NCBI RefSeq assembly: GCF_936928535.1
Contig: NZ_CAKZHY010000145.1
Location: 1-46,613, forward strand
Source: an uncultured Bradyrhizobium sp.
GTDB lineage: Bacteria > Pseudomonadota > Alphaproteobacteria > Rhizobiales > Xanthobacteraceae
Direction: 5' to 3'
DNA length: 46,613 bases
The first letter of the stretch is position 1; the number at the start of each line of letters is the position of its first letter. Below, in pieces: positions 24,256 to 32,323 of the stretch. The notes below the pieces were generated by a model that saw only the letters and a list, made by a program, of their open reading frames with translations, was not told the origin of the DNA and ran no database searches. A program made the position numbers and the translations under genes.

Positions 24256-25244
24256 TGCTCCCACCGCCCTCGGCAACCCCTCGGCATATTGTCTTTCTGG
24301 CCTTTGAGGGCTTCCAGGTGCTCGATCTCGCCGGCCCGATGCAGGTGTTCCTTTCGGCGAGCGAACATGCGCGGGATTCCGCAACAGGGCTGCCGATCGA
24401 TTACCGGGTCTCGGTCGTGTCGTCCGGTCCCGATCGGGTACAGGGCTCCTTGTCACTGGCGATCGATGCCGCGCCTTTGCCGTCCGCGCTGATGCCCGGA
24501 ACGACGGTGATGGTGGTTGGAGGAAAGGGCGTCGAAGCGGCGTCGCGCGATCCGCTCCTGATCGGCTGGTTGCGGAGCCACAGGGACGAGGCAGAGCGGA
24601 TCTGCTCCGTGTGCAACGGTGCACTCGTGCTTGCGCGGGCCGGGTTGCTTGCGGGCAAGCGAGCGACAACGCATTGGGTCGATTGCGACAAGCTCCAACG
24701 GAACTTCCGCGACGTCACGGTCGACCGCGATGCCATCTATGTGCGTGACGGCAAAATCTGGAGTTCCGCAGGCGTAAGCGCCGGCATCGACCTCGCCCTC
24801 GCGCTCGTCGCTGACGACCACGGCGAAGCAGCCGCCGCAGTCACGGCCAAGTGGATGGTGCTCTACGTCAAGCGACCTGGCAGCCAGTCGCAATTCAGCG
24901 AATTCATCGAGACCATTGACCACGACAGGGCGGGAGCCTTTGCGGAGCTTCACCATTGGATCCTGGCCAATCTTAGCCGCGACCTACGCGTCCCTGAGCT
25001 TGCGGCTCGGGCGGGCATGAGCGAGCGAACATTCGCACGCAAATATCGAACGCTGATCGGCGTGCCCCCCGCCGAGACGGTCAAACGGTTTCGTGCCGAT
25101 ACGGCACGTCACCATCTTCGGACCTCGACCTTGCCGCTCAAGGCGGTTGCGGCGAGATGCGGTTTCGGGTCAATCGAGCAGATGAATCGGGTTCATCTGA
25201 AATTCTACGGTCTGACCTCGCGTACATTGCGCGACATCGGCTAG
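24255..25244 (+). CDS. GlxA family transcriptional regulator (DJ-1/PfpI plus AraC domain)
   Basis: A 329-residue regulator. Residues about 10-190 form a DJ-1/PfpI-like domain starting with HIVFLAFEGFQVLDLAGPMQVF; the nucleophile-elbow cysteine is in CSVCNGALVLARAGLL. Residues about 225-329 carry the AraC-type double helix-turn-helix with VPELAARAGMSERTFARKYR and LKAVAARCGFGSIEQMNRVHLKFYGLTSRTLRD. The start at 24255 is the only ATG near the domain; TTG at 24213 is an unlikely alternative. It is divergent from the NIPSNAP gene over a site with AraC-style repeats. Ligand is unknown. Confidence 0.88.
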   Translation: MLPPPSATPRHIVFLAFEGFQVLDLAGPMQVFLSASEHARDSATGLPIDYRVSVVSSGPDRVQGSLSLAIDAAPLPSALMPGTTVMVVGGKGVEAASRDPLLIGWLRSHRDEAERICSVCNGALVLARAGLLAGKRATTHWVDCDKLQRNFRDVTVDRDAIYVRDGKIWSSAGVSAGIDLALALVADDHGEAAAAVTAKWMVLYVKRPGSQSQFSEFIETIDHDRAGAFAELHHWILANLSRDLRVPELAARAGMSERTFARKYRTLIGVPPAETVKRFRADTARHHLRTSTLPLKAVAARCGFGSIEQMNRVHLKFYGLTSRTLRDIG

Positions 25245-25256
25245 CAGTGTGTCGTG

Positions 25257-25550
25257 CTATGAGCGGTGCAGCCAAATCAAGGGATCACGGCTCGTGTGAA
25301 ACACTGCAACGACATAGATGGCATCGTGCGTTTCACGGAACACCAGAGTGTACGGGAAACGTCGAAGCAAGGCGCGGCGCACGTTCTTGGATGCTGGCGG
25401 AAACTGCTTGGGATTCTCGGCGACTCGAACCATTGCTGCACGCAAGGCGTCCCGAAATTGCGGCACAACGTGCGGTGCATGAGCGTCGTACCAGCGGAAG
25501 GCATCAACGAGGTCGGCTCGTGCCGCCCGCGTAAAAAAGATCTTGGCCAC
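25257..25550 (-). CDS. ParE/RelE-type toxin of a type II toxin-antitoxin system
   Basis: A 97-residue toxin of the RelE/ParE fold: FTRAARADLVDAFRWYDAHAP, then RRALLRRFPYTLVFRETHDAIYVVAVFHTSRDP, which matches the C-terminal beta core of ParE/RelE. It begins with GTG at 25550, immediately after the antitoxin stop codon, with no gap, so translation is coupled. The final residues IWLHRS are typical. RelE-like members cut mRNA on the ribosome and ParE members poison gyrase; sequence alone does not settle which. It converges on the GlxA-like gene 12 bp away. Confidence 0.88.
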   Translation of the reverse strand: MAKIFFTRAARADLVDAFRWYDAHAPHVVPQFRDALRAAMVRVAENPKQFPPASKNVRRALLRRFPYTLVFRETHDAIYVVAVFHTSRDPLIWLHRS

Positions 25551-25760
25551 TTATCGTGACCGGCGATCAATCTCGGCCTCAATATCTTCCCACGGAATCG
25601 CTTCGCGGCGGTCCGCATCAAAAGTCGCCAGCCGACGGTCGAGCTCGGCCTCCTGCGCCGGGGTCAACTGCACGTCGGTCGCAGAGAGGCTGTCCCAGAG
25701 CTCACCGATGAGGTCGAGCCGTTCCTTCGGCGTCAAGCGACTGATGTCCAGCGTTGCCAT
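25551..25760 (-). CDS. Antitoxin, addiction module component family
   Basis: A 69-residue antitoxin of the addiction-module family paired with RelE/ParE toxins: ISRLTPKERLDLIGELWDSL and LTPAQEAELDRRLATFDADRREAIPWEDIEAEI are the diagnostic blocks. I start at 25760 (MATLDIS); a longer in-frame extension runs into the tRNA and is rejected. The stop abuts the toxin start. It would neutralise the toxin by wrapping around it; no DNA-binding domain is evident, so the operon may be controlled mainly through the complex. The gap 25761-25991 between it and tRNA-Leu holds only a small hairpin. Confidence 0.85.
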   Translation of the reverse strand: MATLDISRLTPKERLDLIGELWDSLSATDVQLTPAQEAELDRRLATFDADRREAIPWEDIEAEIDRRSR

Positions 25761-25963
25761 CGTCCTGAATCCCTTTGGCTCTTTCGCCAGCGAAATCACA
25801 ATCCTCACGGATCCGTCGAGGCCAATATCGTTGTCGCCGCGGCCAATGGAAAGAGGGGCATCTGACGATGCGGGAATCGCTTCCTGGATCGATTCCGCAA
25901 CATTATTGCGTATCAGGCACCAGGTCACTGCGACTGGTGGCCGTCCGCCAACCTTGGGATTGC

Positions 25964-25976
25964 GCCCCCGAGGGGC
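25964..25976 (-). terminator. Hairpin after tRNA-Leu
   Basis: GCCCC and GGGGC flank CGA, 15 bp beyond the 3' end of the tRNA on the minus strand. It is probably a processing or termination hairpin of the tRNA transcript. No T tract is present. Confidence 0.35.
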
Positions 25977-25991
25977 ATCCAAAGGGAAAGA

Positions 25992-26078
<87 letters not shown>

Positions 26079-26217
26079 ATGCCGTTTGGGGCACGGAGGC
26101 GGTTACTACGGTTCGGTGACGCCGTTGTCAATTCATGGTTCTGGATGCCGATTGCGCATCGCACACCACCCCGATACAAGCCTGATATCTCGCACTCTTC
26201 CGCAGGAATGGACCTCC

Positions 26218-27183
26218 ATGGCATCGAATCTGGAAACTCTCGTCACGGTTTTCGGCGGATCGGGGTTTTTGGGCCGAAATGTCGTCCGCGCGCTGTGCCG
26301 GCGGGACTACCGGGTCCGCGTCGCGGTGCGGCGGCCGGAGCTCGCCGGATACCTCCAGCCCTCGGGCAAGGTCGGGCAGGTCCACACCATCCAGGCCAAT
26401 CTGCGCTACCCAGGATCGGTCGAGGCGGCGGCACGTGATTCGCATGTCGTGATCAACCTGGTCGGCATCCTCACGGAAGGCGGCGCTCAGACCTTCGACG
26501 CCGTCCAGGCCAAGGGCGCCGAGACCGTCGCCAAGGCGGCGGCTGCCGCAGGCGCCAGCCTGATCCATGTCTCCGCGATCGGTGCCGACGCTGATTCGCC
26601 CTCGTACTATGCCAAGGCCAAGGCAGCCGGCGAGGCCGCGGTGTCCGCGGCGGTGCCATCGGCAACGATCTTCCGCCCCTCCGTGATGTTCGGCCCCGAG
26701 GACCAGTTCACCAACCGCTTTGCCGCGCTGGCGCGGATGTCGCCGGTGCTGCCGCTGATCGGCGGCGCGACGAAGATGCAGCCGGTTTATGTCGGCGATG
26801 TCGCCACCGCGATTGCGGACGCCGTCGACGGCAAGGCCAAGGCGGGTGCGACCTACGAGCTCGGCGGGCCCGAGGTGCTGACCATGCGCGAGATCATCGA
26901 GGCAATTCTCGAGATCACCGATCGCGAGCGCGCGCTGGTGCCGCTGTCGTTCGGCCTCGCCCGCCTCAAGGCTACCTTCCTGCAATTCGCGCCCGGCGCG
27001 TTCAAGCTGACGCCGGACCAGGTGACGCTGCTCGAGCGCGACAATGTCGTGTCTGATGCGGCGAAGGCGGCTGGGCTGACGCTGGAAGGGCTCGGCATCA
27101 CGCCCGATTCGCTGGAAGCGATCGCCCCGCAATATCTCTGGCGTTTCCGCCCGCAGGGTCAGTTCCAGCGCATGGGCGTGTGA
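26218..27183 (+). CDS. NDUFA9-like NAD(P)-binding protein (atypical SDR)
   Basis: A 321-residue atypical short-chain dehydrogenase resembling the mitochondrial complex I accessory subunit NDUFA9. The cofactor motif GGSGFLGRNV is at residues 13-22. HVSAIGADADSPSYYAKAKAAGEAAV replaces the classical catalytic site, and GPEDQFTNRFAALARMSPVLPLIGGATKMQPVYVGDVA is a hallmark of the group. The ATG at 26218 has AGGA 9-12 bases upstream; the reading frame is open further back but only across the tRNA. A role in complex I or ubiquinone binding is known from eukaryotes and is inferred for bacteria. A palindrome-rich gap follows, with a converging gene. Confidence 0.83.
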   Translation: MASNLETLVTVFGGSGFLGRNVVRALCRRDYRVRVAVRRPELAGYLQPSGKVGQVHTIQANLRYPGSVEAAARDSHVVINLVGILTEGGAQTFDAVQAKGAETVAKAAAAAGASLIHVSAIGADADSPSYYAKAKAAGEAAVSAAVPSATIFRPSVMFGPEDQFTNRFAALARMSPVLPLIGGATKMQPVYVGDVATAIADAVDGKAKAGATYELGGPEVLTMREIIEAILEITDRERALVPLSFGLARLKATFLQFAPGAFKLTPDQVTLLERDNVVSDAAKAAGLTLEGLGITPDSLEAIAPQYLWRFRPQGQFQRMGV

Positions 27184-27192
27184 GTTGTTTCA

Positions 27193-27313
27193 CCTCTCCC
27201 GCCTGCGGGAGAGGTCGCCGCGTAGCGGCGGGTGAGGGCTTTCTCCCCTTGGGGAGTCTCTCTGCGGAGACACCCTCTCCCCAGCCCTCTCCCGCAAGCG
27301 GGCGAGGGGGCGC
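27193..27313. repeat. Hairpin-rich CTCTCCC repeat between converging genes
   Basis: A perfect 10-bp hairpin CCTCTCCCGC/GCGGGAGAGG (27193-27214) is followed by TCGCCGC/GCGGCGG-type and further CCCTCTCCC/CGGGCGAGGGGG segments to about 27313. A related element starts at 46585. Located between the converging NDUFA9-like and DprE2-like genes, it can act as a two-way terminator. Confidence 0.7.
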
Positions 27314-27339
27314 ACCGCCGTCGCGGCTTGCAGCAAGCC

Positions 27340-28080
27340 TCAAAATTTCAGCTTCTTGAACACCGCCTCCGGCAGCGTCTTGATGATCAGCATCACGAGG
27401 CGCCATTTTCCGCTGACGTAGACGACATCCGACTTCTTCTCGACAGCCGCGAGAATCGCGTCGCCGACAACAGGCGCGTCGACCGTGAGCGGTCCGATCA
27501 GCTTCATGCCTTCAGTCATCTTCGTCCGGACGAAGCCGGGCTTCACCGTGACGACATGCACCGCGCTGCGGCTGCAGCGGGCGCGCAGGCCTGAGAGGAA
27601 GGCGGAGAAGCCGGCTTTCGCCGAGCCGTAGATATAGTTCGAGGCGCGACCGCGATCGCCGGCGACCGAGGAGACGCCGACAAGCGTACCGCTTCCACGC
27701 GCCAAGAATTTTTCGGCGAACAGGCCGAGGATCAGCGACGGCCCCTCGTAGTTCGAACGCATGATCGTGGTGGCATGGGCGAGATCGCTCTCGGCATCTT
27801 GCTGCACACCCAAGAGGCCGACGATCGAGATCACGACGTCAGGCAAAGCAGGAAGGCCGGCGACGAAGCCGTCGAAAGACGCGGTGTCGAGCACGTCGAA
27901 GCTCCGCGTGCTCGCTTCGATATTATAGCGCGCGCGCAGATCGGCGGCGTCAGGCTCGAGCGCGGCAGCATCGCGGCCTGCGAGAGAGACGTCGTAACCG
28001 GCCTTGGCAAAGGCGCGCGCGGCGGCGCGGCCGATATCGGAGGAGCCACCGAGCACCAATACTGACATGCGTGACGTCAC
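27340..28080 (-). CDS. DprE2-like SDR (decaprenylphosphoryl-keto-ribose reductase type)
   Basis: A 246-residue short-chain dehydrogenase. The cofactor motif LGGSSDIGRAAARAFAKAGYDV is at residues 9-30. The catalytic SSVAGDRGRASNYIYGSAKAGFSAFLSGLR matches DprE2, which reduces decaprenylphosphoryl-2-keto-ribose to the arabinose form. Start is GTG at 28080, 3 bp after the DprE1-like stop, with GAGGG 8-12 bases upstream in the previous gene; an ATG at 28068 lacks a ribosome site. Its pairing with the DprE1-like gene is the main support for the function. It is the last gene of the set that also contains uppP. Confidence 0.8.
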   Translation of the reverse strand: MTSRMSVLVLGGSSDIGRAAARAFAKAGYDVSLAGRDAAALEPDAADLRARYNIEASTRSFDVLDTASFDGFVAGLPALPDVVISIVGLLGVQQDAESDLAHATTIMRSNYEGPSLILGLFAEKFLARGSGTLVGVSSVAGDRGRASNYIYGSAKAGFSAFLSGLRARCSRSAVHVVTVKPGFVRTKMTEGMKLIGPLTVDAPVVGDAILAAVEKKSDVVYVSGKWRLVMLIIKTLPEAVFKKLKF

Positions 28081-28083
28081 GGC

Positions 28084-29412
28084 TTAACCCTCATCGAACA
28101 GGCGTTGTGAAAGCTTTGAGCGGATGTTTTGGGCCGGATCGAGCGATTTGCGGATCGCCTTGAAGCGCGCCAGCGCCGGATAGCCGGCCTCGAACGTCGC
28201 GCGCGACTGGCGCGCGTCCTTCGCCAGATAAAGCCTGCCGCCGCCGGCGACGACCAGGCGGTCGATCTCGTCGAGAAAATTCAGGATGTCGCCCCTGACA
28301 GGGAAATCCAGCGCCAGCGTATAGCCGGGCAGCGGAAACGACAGCAGCCCGTCGCCATGACCGAGCTTCTTCAGCACCGCGAGGAACGAGGCATCGCCGC
28401 GCCTTGCGACGCGATCGAGAATGTCGCCCAGCACCTCGCGCGCGCCAGCTTCTGGAATCACGCATTGATGCTGGAGGAAGCCGCGCCGCCCGTAGATGCG
28501 ATTCCAGTCGCTGAGACTGTCGAGCGGGAAGAAATACGGATAGAGCGAGACCACATGATCTATACCGGTGCGCCGCGCCCCCATGCGATAATAGAGCTCG
28601 TTGAAGGTGCCGATGCTGTAGCGATTGAGCGTGATCGACGGCAGGTCGAGGGGCACGCCGAGCCCGGGAGCCTTGCCGACGGGAAACATGTCGGCCCCCT
28701 CGGCGAGCTCGTCCCTGCCGGCGTGCTCTCCGAGATAGATCAACGAGCGGCCAAGGTTACGCCCGCGCGCCACGCAATCGATCCACGCCACCGAATAGGT
28801 CGCGGGATCGCTCGCCTCGAGCGCGCGCATGGCGGCATCGAGATCGGACGCGGAGATCACCCGCTCGCGGATCCAGCCAGATACGACCGGACGCAGCCGC
28901 ATCGTCGCCTCCAGGATCACGCCGGTGAGGCCCATGCCGCCGACTGTCGCGAAGAATGCATCGGAGTTCTGCTCGCGCGAGGCCTCGATGGTCTCGCCGG
29001 CCCCGGTGCGCAGCAGGATGCTGTCGACGTAGCGGCCAAAGCCACCCTCGCCATGATGGTTCTTGCCATGCACATCGGCCGCAATCGCGCCGCCGACCGA
29101 GACGAAGCGCGTGCCCGGCACCACGAAGGGAAAGAACCCGCGCGGGCCAAAGGTGTCGATCAGATCGGACAGCAGCACGCCGGCTTCCAGGCGGATGCGA
29201 CCGGTCGCCGGATCGAACGACCTGACGCGGTCTAACGCGGTCATGGCGATGGTTCTGGCAGCGCCGATCGCGGCGTCGCCATAGGCGCGGCCATTGCCCC
29301 TCGCAATCGTGCCGGTCACAGCGACGGCCTCACCGACGGCCCCGAACGACCGCGGCCGCAGCATTTCGGTATCGACGACCGGGAAGCGTCCCCAGCCGCT
29401 GACGAGGGTCAT
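28084..29412 (-). CDS. DprE1-like FAD-dependent oxidoreductase
   Basis: A 442-residue VAO-type flavoprotein resembling mycobacterial DprE1, which oxidises decaprenylphosphoryl-ribose at C2. FAD motifs: ARGNGRAYGDAA (37-48), FFPFVVPGTRFVSVGGAIAADVHGKNHH (93-120) and VGGMGLTG (157-164). H115 in the DVHGKNHH block and K398 in LYLAKDAR correspond to conserved active-site residues of DprE1. The cysteine attacked by benzothiazinones in M. tuberculosis aligns with A367 here. The DprE2-like gene follows after 3 bp, so the pair is an operon and probably a two-step epimerase. The true lipid carrier is unknown. Confidence 0.82.
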   Translation of the reverse strand: MTLVSGWGRFPVVDTEMLRPRSFGAVGEAVAVTGTIARGNGRAYGDAAIGAARTIAMTALDRVRSFDPATGRIRLEAGVLLSDLIDTFGPRGFFPFVVPGTRFVSVGGAIAADVHGKNHHGEGGFGRYVDSILLRTGAGETIEASREQNSDAFFATVGGMGLTGVILEATMRLRPVVSGWIRERVISASDLDAAMRALEASDPATYSVAWIDCVARGRNLGRSLIYLGEHAGRDELAEGADMFPVGKAPGLGVPLDLPSITLNRYSIGTFNELYYRMGARRTGIDHVVSLYPYFFPLDSLSDWNRIYGRRGFLQHQCVIPEAGAREVLGDILDRVARRGDASFLAVLKKLGHGDGLLSFPLPGYTLALDFPVRGDILNFLDEIDRLVVAGGGRLYLAKDARQSRATFEAGYPALARFKAIRKSLDPAQNIRSKLSQRLFDEG

Positions 29413-29504
29413 CGTTCAGCTCCGCCTGCGGGCCACCCCGCTCCGGAGACTGCCTAGCGGCCAAAAGCTGATATTGGGTTGAGGTTCGTCAGCGACTTTA
29501 AAAG

Positions 29505-30311
29505 TTAATGGCCCAGCGCCAGCGCGATCAGGCCGAGCGTACCGACGATGACACGCCACCAGGCGAACACCACGAAGCCGTGGCGGGTGACGTATTCCAG
29601 GAAGCTCTTCACCACGATGATCGCGGTGATGAACGACACGACGAAACCGATCGCGACGATGCCCATGTGGTCCATCGTCATCTCGGCGCGGCTCTTATAG
29701 AAATCGTAGGCGAACGCACCGATCATGGTGGGGATGGCGAGGAAGAACGAGAACTCCGCCGCCGCCCGCTTGTCGGCGCCCAGAAGCATCGCGGCGACGA
29801 TGCTGGCGCCGGAGCGCGACACGCCCGGGATCATCGCGATGCACTGCGCGATGCCGATATAGAGGTACATCAGCAGCGGAAACTTGGTGGCGTCATGCTC
29901 GCGCGGTTTGAGATCGAGCCTGTCGACCCAGAGCAGGATGGCGCCGCCGACGATCAGCGTGAAGCACACGACCCAGGGATTGAACAGCACGCTCTTGATG
30001 TATTTGCCGGCGATGAGACCGACCACGACCGCCGGCAGGAACGCCACCAGCACGCCGATCACGAAGCGGCGGGAATAGGAGTCGCCCGAGAAGAAGCCGA
30101 TCACGACGTCCCACAGCTTCTTGAAGTAGAGCCCGACGATCGCGAGGATCGCACCGAGCTGGATCAGAACCGTAAACGAATCCCAGAACGCACCCTCGCC
30201 GAGGCCGAAGAAGCGCTCGGCCAGCAGGAGGTGGCCGGTCGAGGACACGGGAAGGAACTCGGTCACACCCTCGATGATGCCAAGGATCACTGCCCGTATG
30301 GTATCTGACAT
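29505..30311 (-). CDS. uppP: Undecaprenyl-diphosphatase UppP (BacA)
   Basis: A 268-residue membrane phosphatase that recycles the undecaprenyl carrier for cell-wall and polysaccharide synthesis; high levels give bacitracin resistance. The two catalytic regions are intact: EGVTEFLPVSSTGHLLL (about 14-30) and GVSRSGASIVAAMLLG (about 158-175). Seven to eight hydrophobic segments are visible. It is on the same strand as the DprE1/DprE2-like pair, 92 bp upstream of it, so all three may act on prenyl-phosphate carriers. The ribosome site is weak. Confidence 0.95.
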   Translation of the reverse strand: MSDTIRAVILGIIEGVTEFLPVSSTGHLLLAERFFGLGEGAFWDSFTVLIQLGAILAIVGLYFKKLWDVVIGFFSGDSYSRRFVIGVLVAFLPAVVVGLIAGKYIKSVLFNPWVVCFTLIVGGAILLWVDRLDLKPREHDATKFPLLMYLYIGIAQCIAMIPGVSRSGASIVAAMLLGADKRAAAEFSFFLAIPTMIGAFAYDFYKSRAEMTMDHMGIVAIGFVVSFITAIIVVKSFLEYVTRHGFVVFAWWRVIVGTLGLIALALGH

Positions 30312-30440
30312 ATTTACGGTCCATTTCCGCTGGAAAAGCGGGGCTCTTCTCGCCTATTCGCCCCTCGCTCGCAATCGCAAAATGCGCTATCGCGCCTTTG
30401 CCTCGCTGATTTGAAGGACTAGTGTGGCGCCGCACAAACA

Positions 30441-30465
30441 TTGATGGAATCTTAAGCACCATCAA
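30441..30465. promoter_or_regulatory. Inverted repeat upstream of the GST gene
   Basis: TTGATGG (30441-30447) and CCATCAA (30459-30465) are perfect 7-bp arms 11 bp apart, ending 15 bp before the GST start. The spacing suits a LysR-type or other dimeric regulator, or a short hairpin in the leader. It lies between the divergent uppP and GST genes. Confidence 0.4.
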
Positions 30466-30480
30466 ATAGTCAAAGGCTTC

Positions 30481-31173
30481 ATGTTTACGCTGTTTCATCA
30501 TCCGTTCTGCCCGCATTCGCGATTCATCCGCCTGATCGCGGGCGAATACGGGCTCGAACTGAAGCTCGCCGAGGAGCGCAGCTGGGAACGGCGCGAGGCA
30601 TTTCTGCTGCTCAATGCGGCCGGCACGACGCCTGTGATGGTGGACGACGAGCAGCCGCCGATCCCCGGCGCGGCCATCATCGCGGAGTATCTCGACGAGG
30701 CCTATGGCGTCGAGATGGGACCCAAGCGCCTGATGCCGGAGACGATCGCCGAGCGCGTCGAGGTGCGTCGGCTGATGGCCTGGTTCAACGAAAAGTTCTT
30801 CGAGGAAGTCTCGCACCCGCTCGTCACCGAGCGCATCTACAAGCGCTTCATGAGCGAGGACAATGGCGGGGGTGCGCCCTCCGCCGACGTGATGCGCGCC
30901 GCCAAGGCCAATGTGCGCTATCATCTGGCCTATATCGGCTGGCTGGCGCAGACGCGTAACTTCCTCGCCGGCGACCGGCTCACTTACGCGGATCTCGCCG
31001 CCGCGGCGCATCTCTCGGCGATCGACTATCTCGGCGACGTGCCATGGAGCGAGGACGACGCGGCAAAGGCGTGGTACGCGCGGGTGAAATCCCGCCCGTC
31101 GTTCCGCCCGTTGCTGAGCGAATGGCTGGCCGGCGTGCCGGCGTCGCGGACCTATGTGGACCTGGATTTCTGA
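30481..31173 (+). CDS. Glutathione S-transferase family protein
   Basis: A 230-residue GST. The N-terminal thioredoxin-like domain starts MFTLFHHPFCPHSRFIRLIAGEYGL, with CPHS where GSTs place the active Ser/Cys; the cis-proline is in GTTPVMVDD and the glutathione-binding acid/Ser pair is in IPGAAIIAEYLDE. The C-terminal helical domain has FLAGDRLTYADLAAAAHLSAIDYLGD. Its 3' end overlaps the queG start, a linkage seen repeatedly in Rhizobiales, so co-translation is likely. Substrate unknown. Confidence 0.87.
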   Translation: MFTLFHHPFCPHSRFIRLIAGEYGLELKLAEERSWERREAFLLLNAAGTTPVMVDDEQPPIPGAAIIAEYLDEAYGVEMGPKRLMPETIAERVEVRRLMAWFNEKFFEEVSHPLVTERIYKRFMSEDNGGGAPSADVMRAAKANVRYHLAYIGWLAQTRNFLAGDRLTYADLAAAAHLSAIDYLGDVPWSEDDAAKAWYARVKSRPSFRPLLSEWLAGVPASRTYVDLDF

Positions 31174-32291
31174 CCGCCGATCCGACTGAACTCAAGGCGG
31201 CGCTGACGCGCGAGGCGCGCGCGCTCGGCTTCGACTGCATCGGCATCACAGCGCCCGGCACGATCGAAAAGGCCGGCGCGCATTTCCTCGCATTCATCGC
31301 TTCCGGCGGCCATGGCGACATGGACTGGCTCGCGAACCAGCCGGAGCGGCGCGTCGATCCGCGCGGGCTGTGGGCCGACGTGCGCAGCGTCATCATGCTC
31401 GGTGTCAATTATGGTCCCGACTCCGATCCGCTCGCGATCCTGAAAGAGCGCACGCGCGCGGCGATCTCCGTCTATGCGCAGGGCGACGACTATCACGACC
31501 TCATCAAGAAACGGCTGAAGGCGCTGGCGCGCTGGCTGGTCGCGACCGCGCCGAGCGAAGTGAAGGTGTTCGTCGACACCGCCGCGGTGATGGAGAAGCC
31601 GCTTGCGCAGGCCGCGCATCTCGGCTGGCAGGGCAAGCACACCAATCTGGTTTCGCGCGAATTCGGCTCATGGCTGTTCCTCGGCGCGATCTACACCACG
31701 CTCGAGCTGCCGCGCGATGGCGCGGAAATCGATCATTGCGGCTCGTGCCGGGCCTGTCTCGACATCTGCCCGACCGCGGCGTTTCCCGCGCCGTACCAGC
31801 TCGATGCGCGGCGCTGCATCTCGTATCTGACCATCGAGAACAAGGGGCCGATCCCGCAGGAGTTTCGCAAGGCCATCGGCAACCGCATCTATGGCTGTGA
31901 CGATTGCCTTGCGGCGTGCCCCTGGAACAAGTTTGCGCAGGAAGGGCGCGAGGCGAAACTTGCCGCGCGCGATGAATTGCGCGCAGCTGGTCTTGCCGAA
32001 CTCGCTCAGCTGGATGATGCCGCGTTCCGCGCGCTGTTCACGAAGTCGCCGGTGAAGCGGATTGGTCGTGATCGCTTCTTGCGGAACGTGCTGATTGCGA
32101 TCGGCAACTCGGGTGAGGTGACGCTGGCGGATGAAGCGCGGCGATTGCTTGACGATGCGAGCCCGCTGGTGCGCGGCGCCGCCGTGTGGGCGCTGGGGCA
32201 GTTGATCACGCGAGATGAATTTGAGGCGATGAAGAGCGCTGCCTTGGGCAACGAGCACGATGAGAGCGTGCGCGAGGAATGGTGGGCTTGA
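31122..32291 (+). CDS. queG: Epoxyqueuosine reductase QueG
   Basis: About 389 residues. QueG uses cobalamin and two 4Fe-4S clusters to make queuosine from epoxyqueuosine in tRNA wobble positions. The cobalamin domain runs through HGDMDWLANQPERRVDPRGLW and FVDTAAVMEKPLAQ. The cluster motifs are CGSCRACLDICPT and CDDCLAACPWN, and the C-terminal HEAT-like repeats (LVRGAAVWALGQLI) are present. The start is uncertain: the conserved part begins at TADPTELK (31173), where no ATG or GTG exists; 31122 is the nearest ATG, and CTG at 31170 overlapping the GST stop is possible. Confidence 0.9.
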   Translation: MAGRRAGVADLCGPGFLTADPTELKAALTREARALGFDCIGITAPGTIEKAGAHFLAFIASGGHGDMDWLANQPERRVDPRGLWADVRSVIMLGVNYGPDSDPLAILKERTRAAISVYAQGDDYHDLIKKRLKALARWLVATAPSEVKVFVDTAAVMEKPLAQAAHLGWQGKHTNLVSREFGSWLFLGAIYTTLELPRDGAEIDHCGSCRACLDICPTAAFPAPYQLDARRCISYLTIENKGPIPQEFRKAIGNRIYGCDDCLAACPWNKFAQEGREAKLAARDELRAAGLAELAQLDDAAFRALFTKSPVKRIGRDRFLRNVLIAIGNSGEVTLADEARRLLDDASPLVRGAAVWALGQLITRDEFEAMKSAALGNEHDESVREEWWA

Positions 32292-32323
32292 TTTCCTCGC
32301 AGCATCCTTCAATCTCACGCGTC

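Noticed and set aside
26083..26217. Extension of the NDUFA9-like frame across the tRNA region
   Set aside because: The frame is open by chance; the ATG at 26218 matches where the NAD-binding fold begins.
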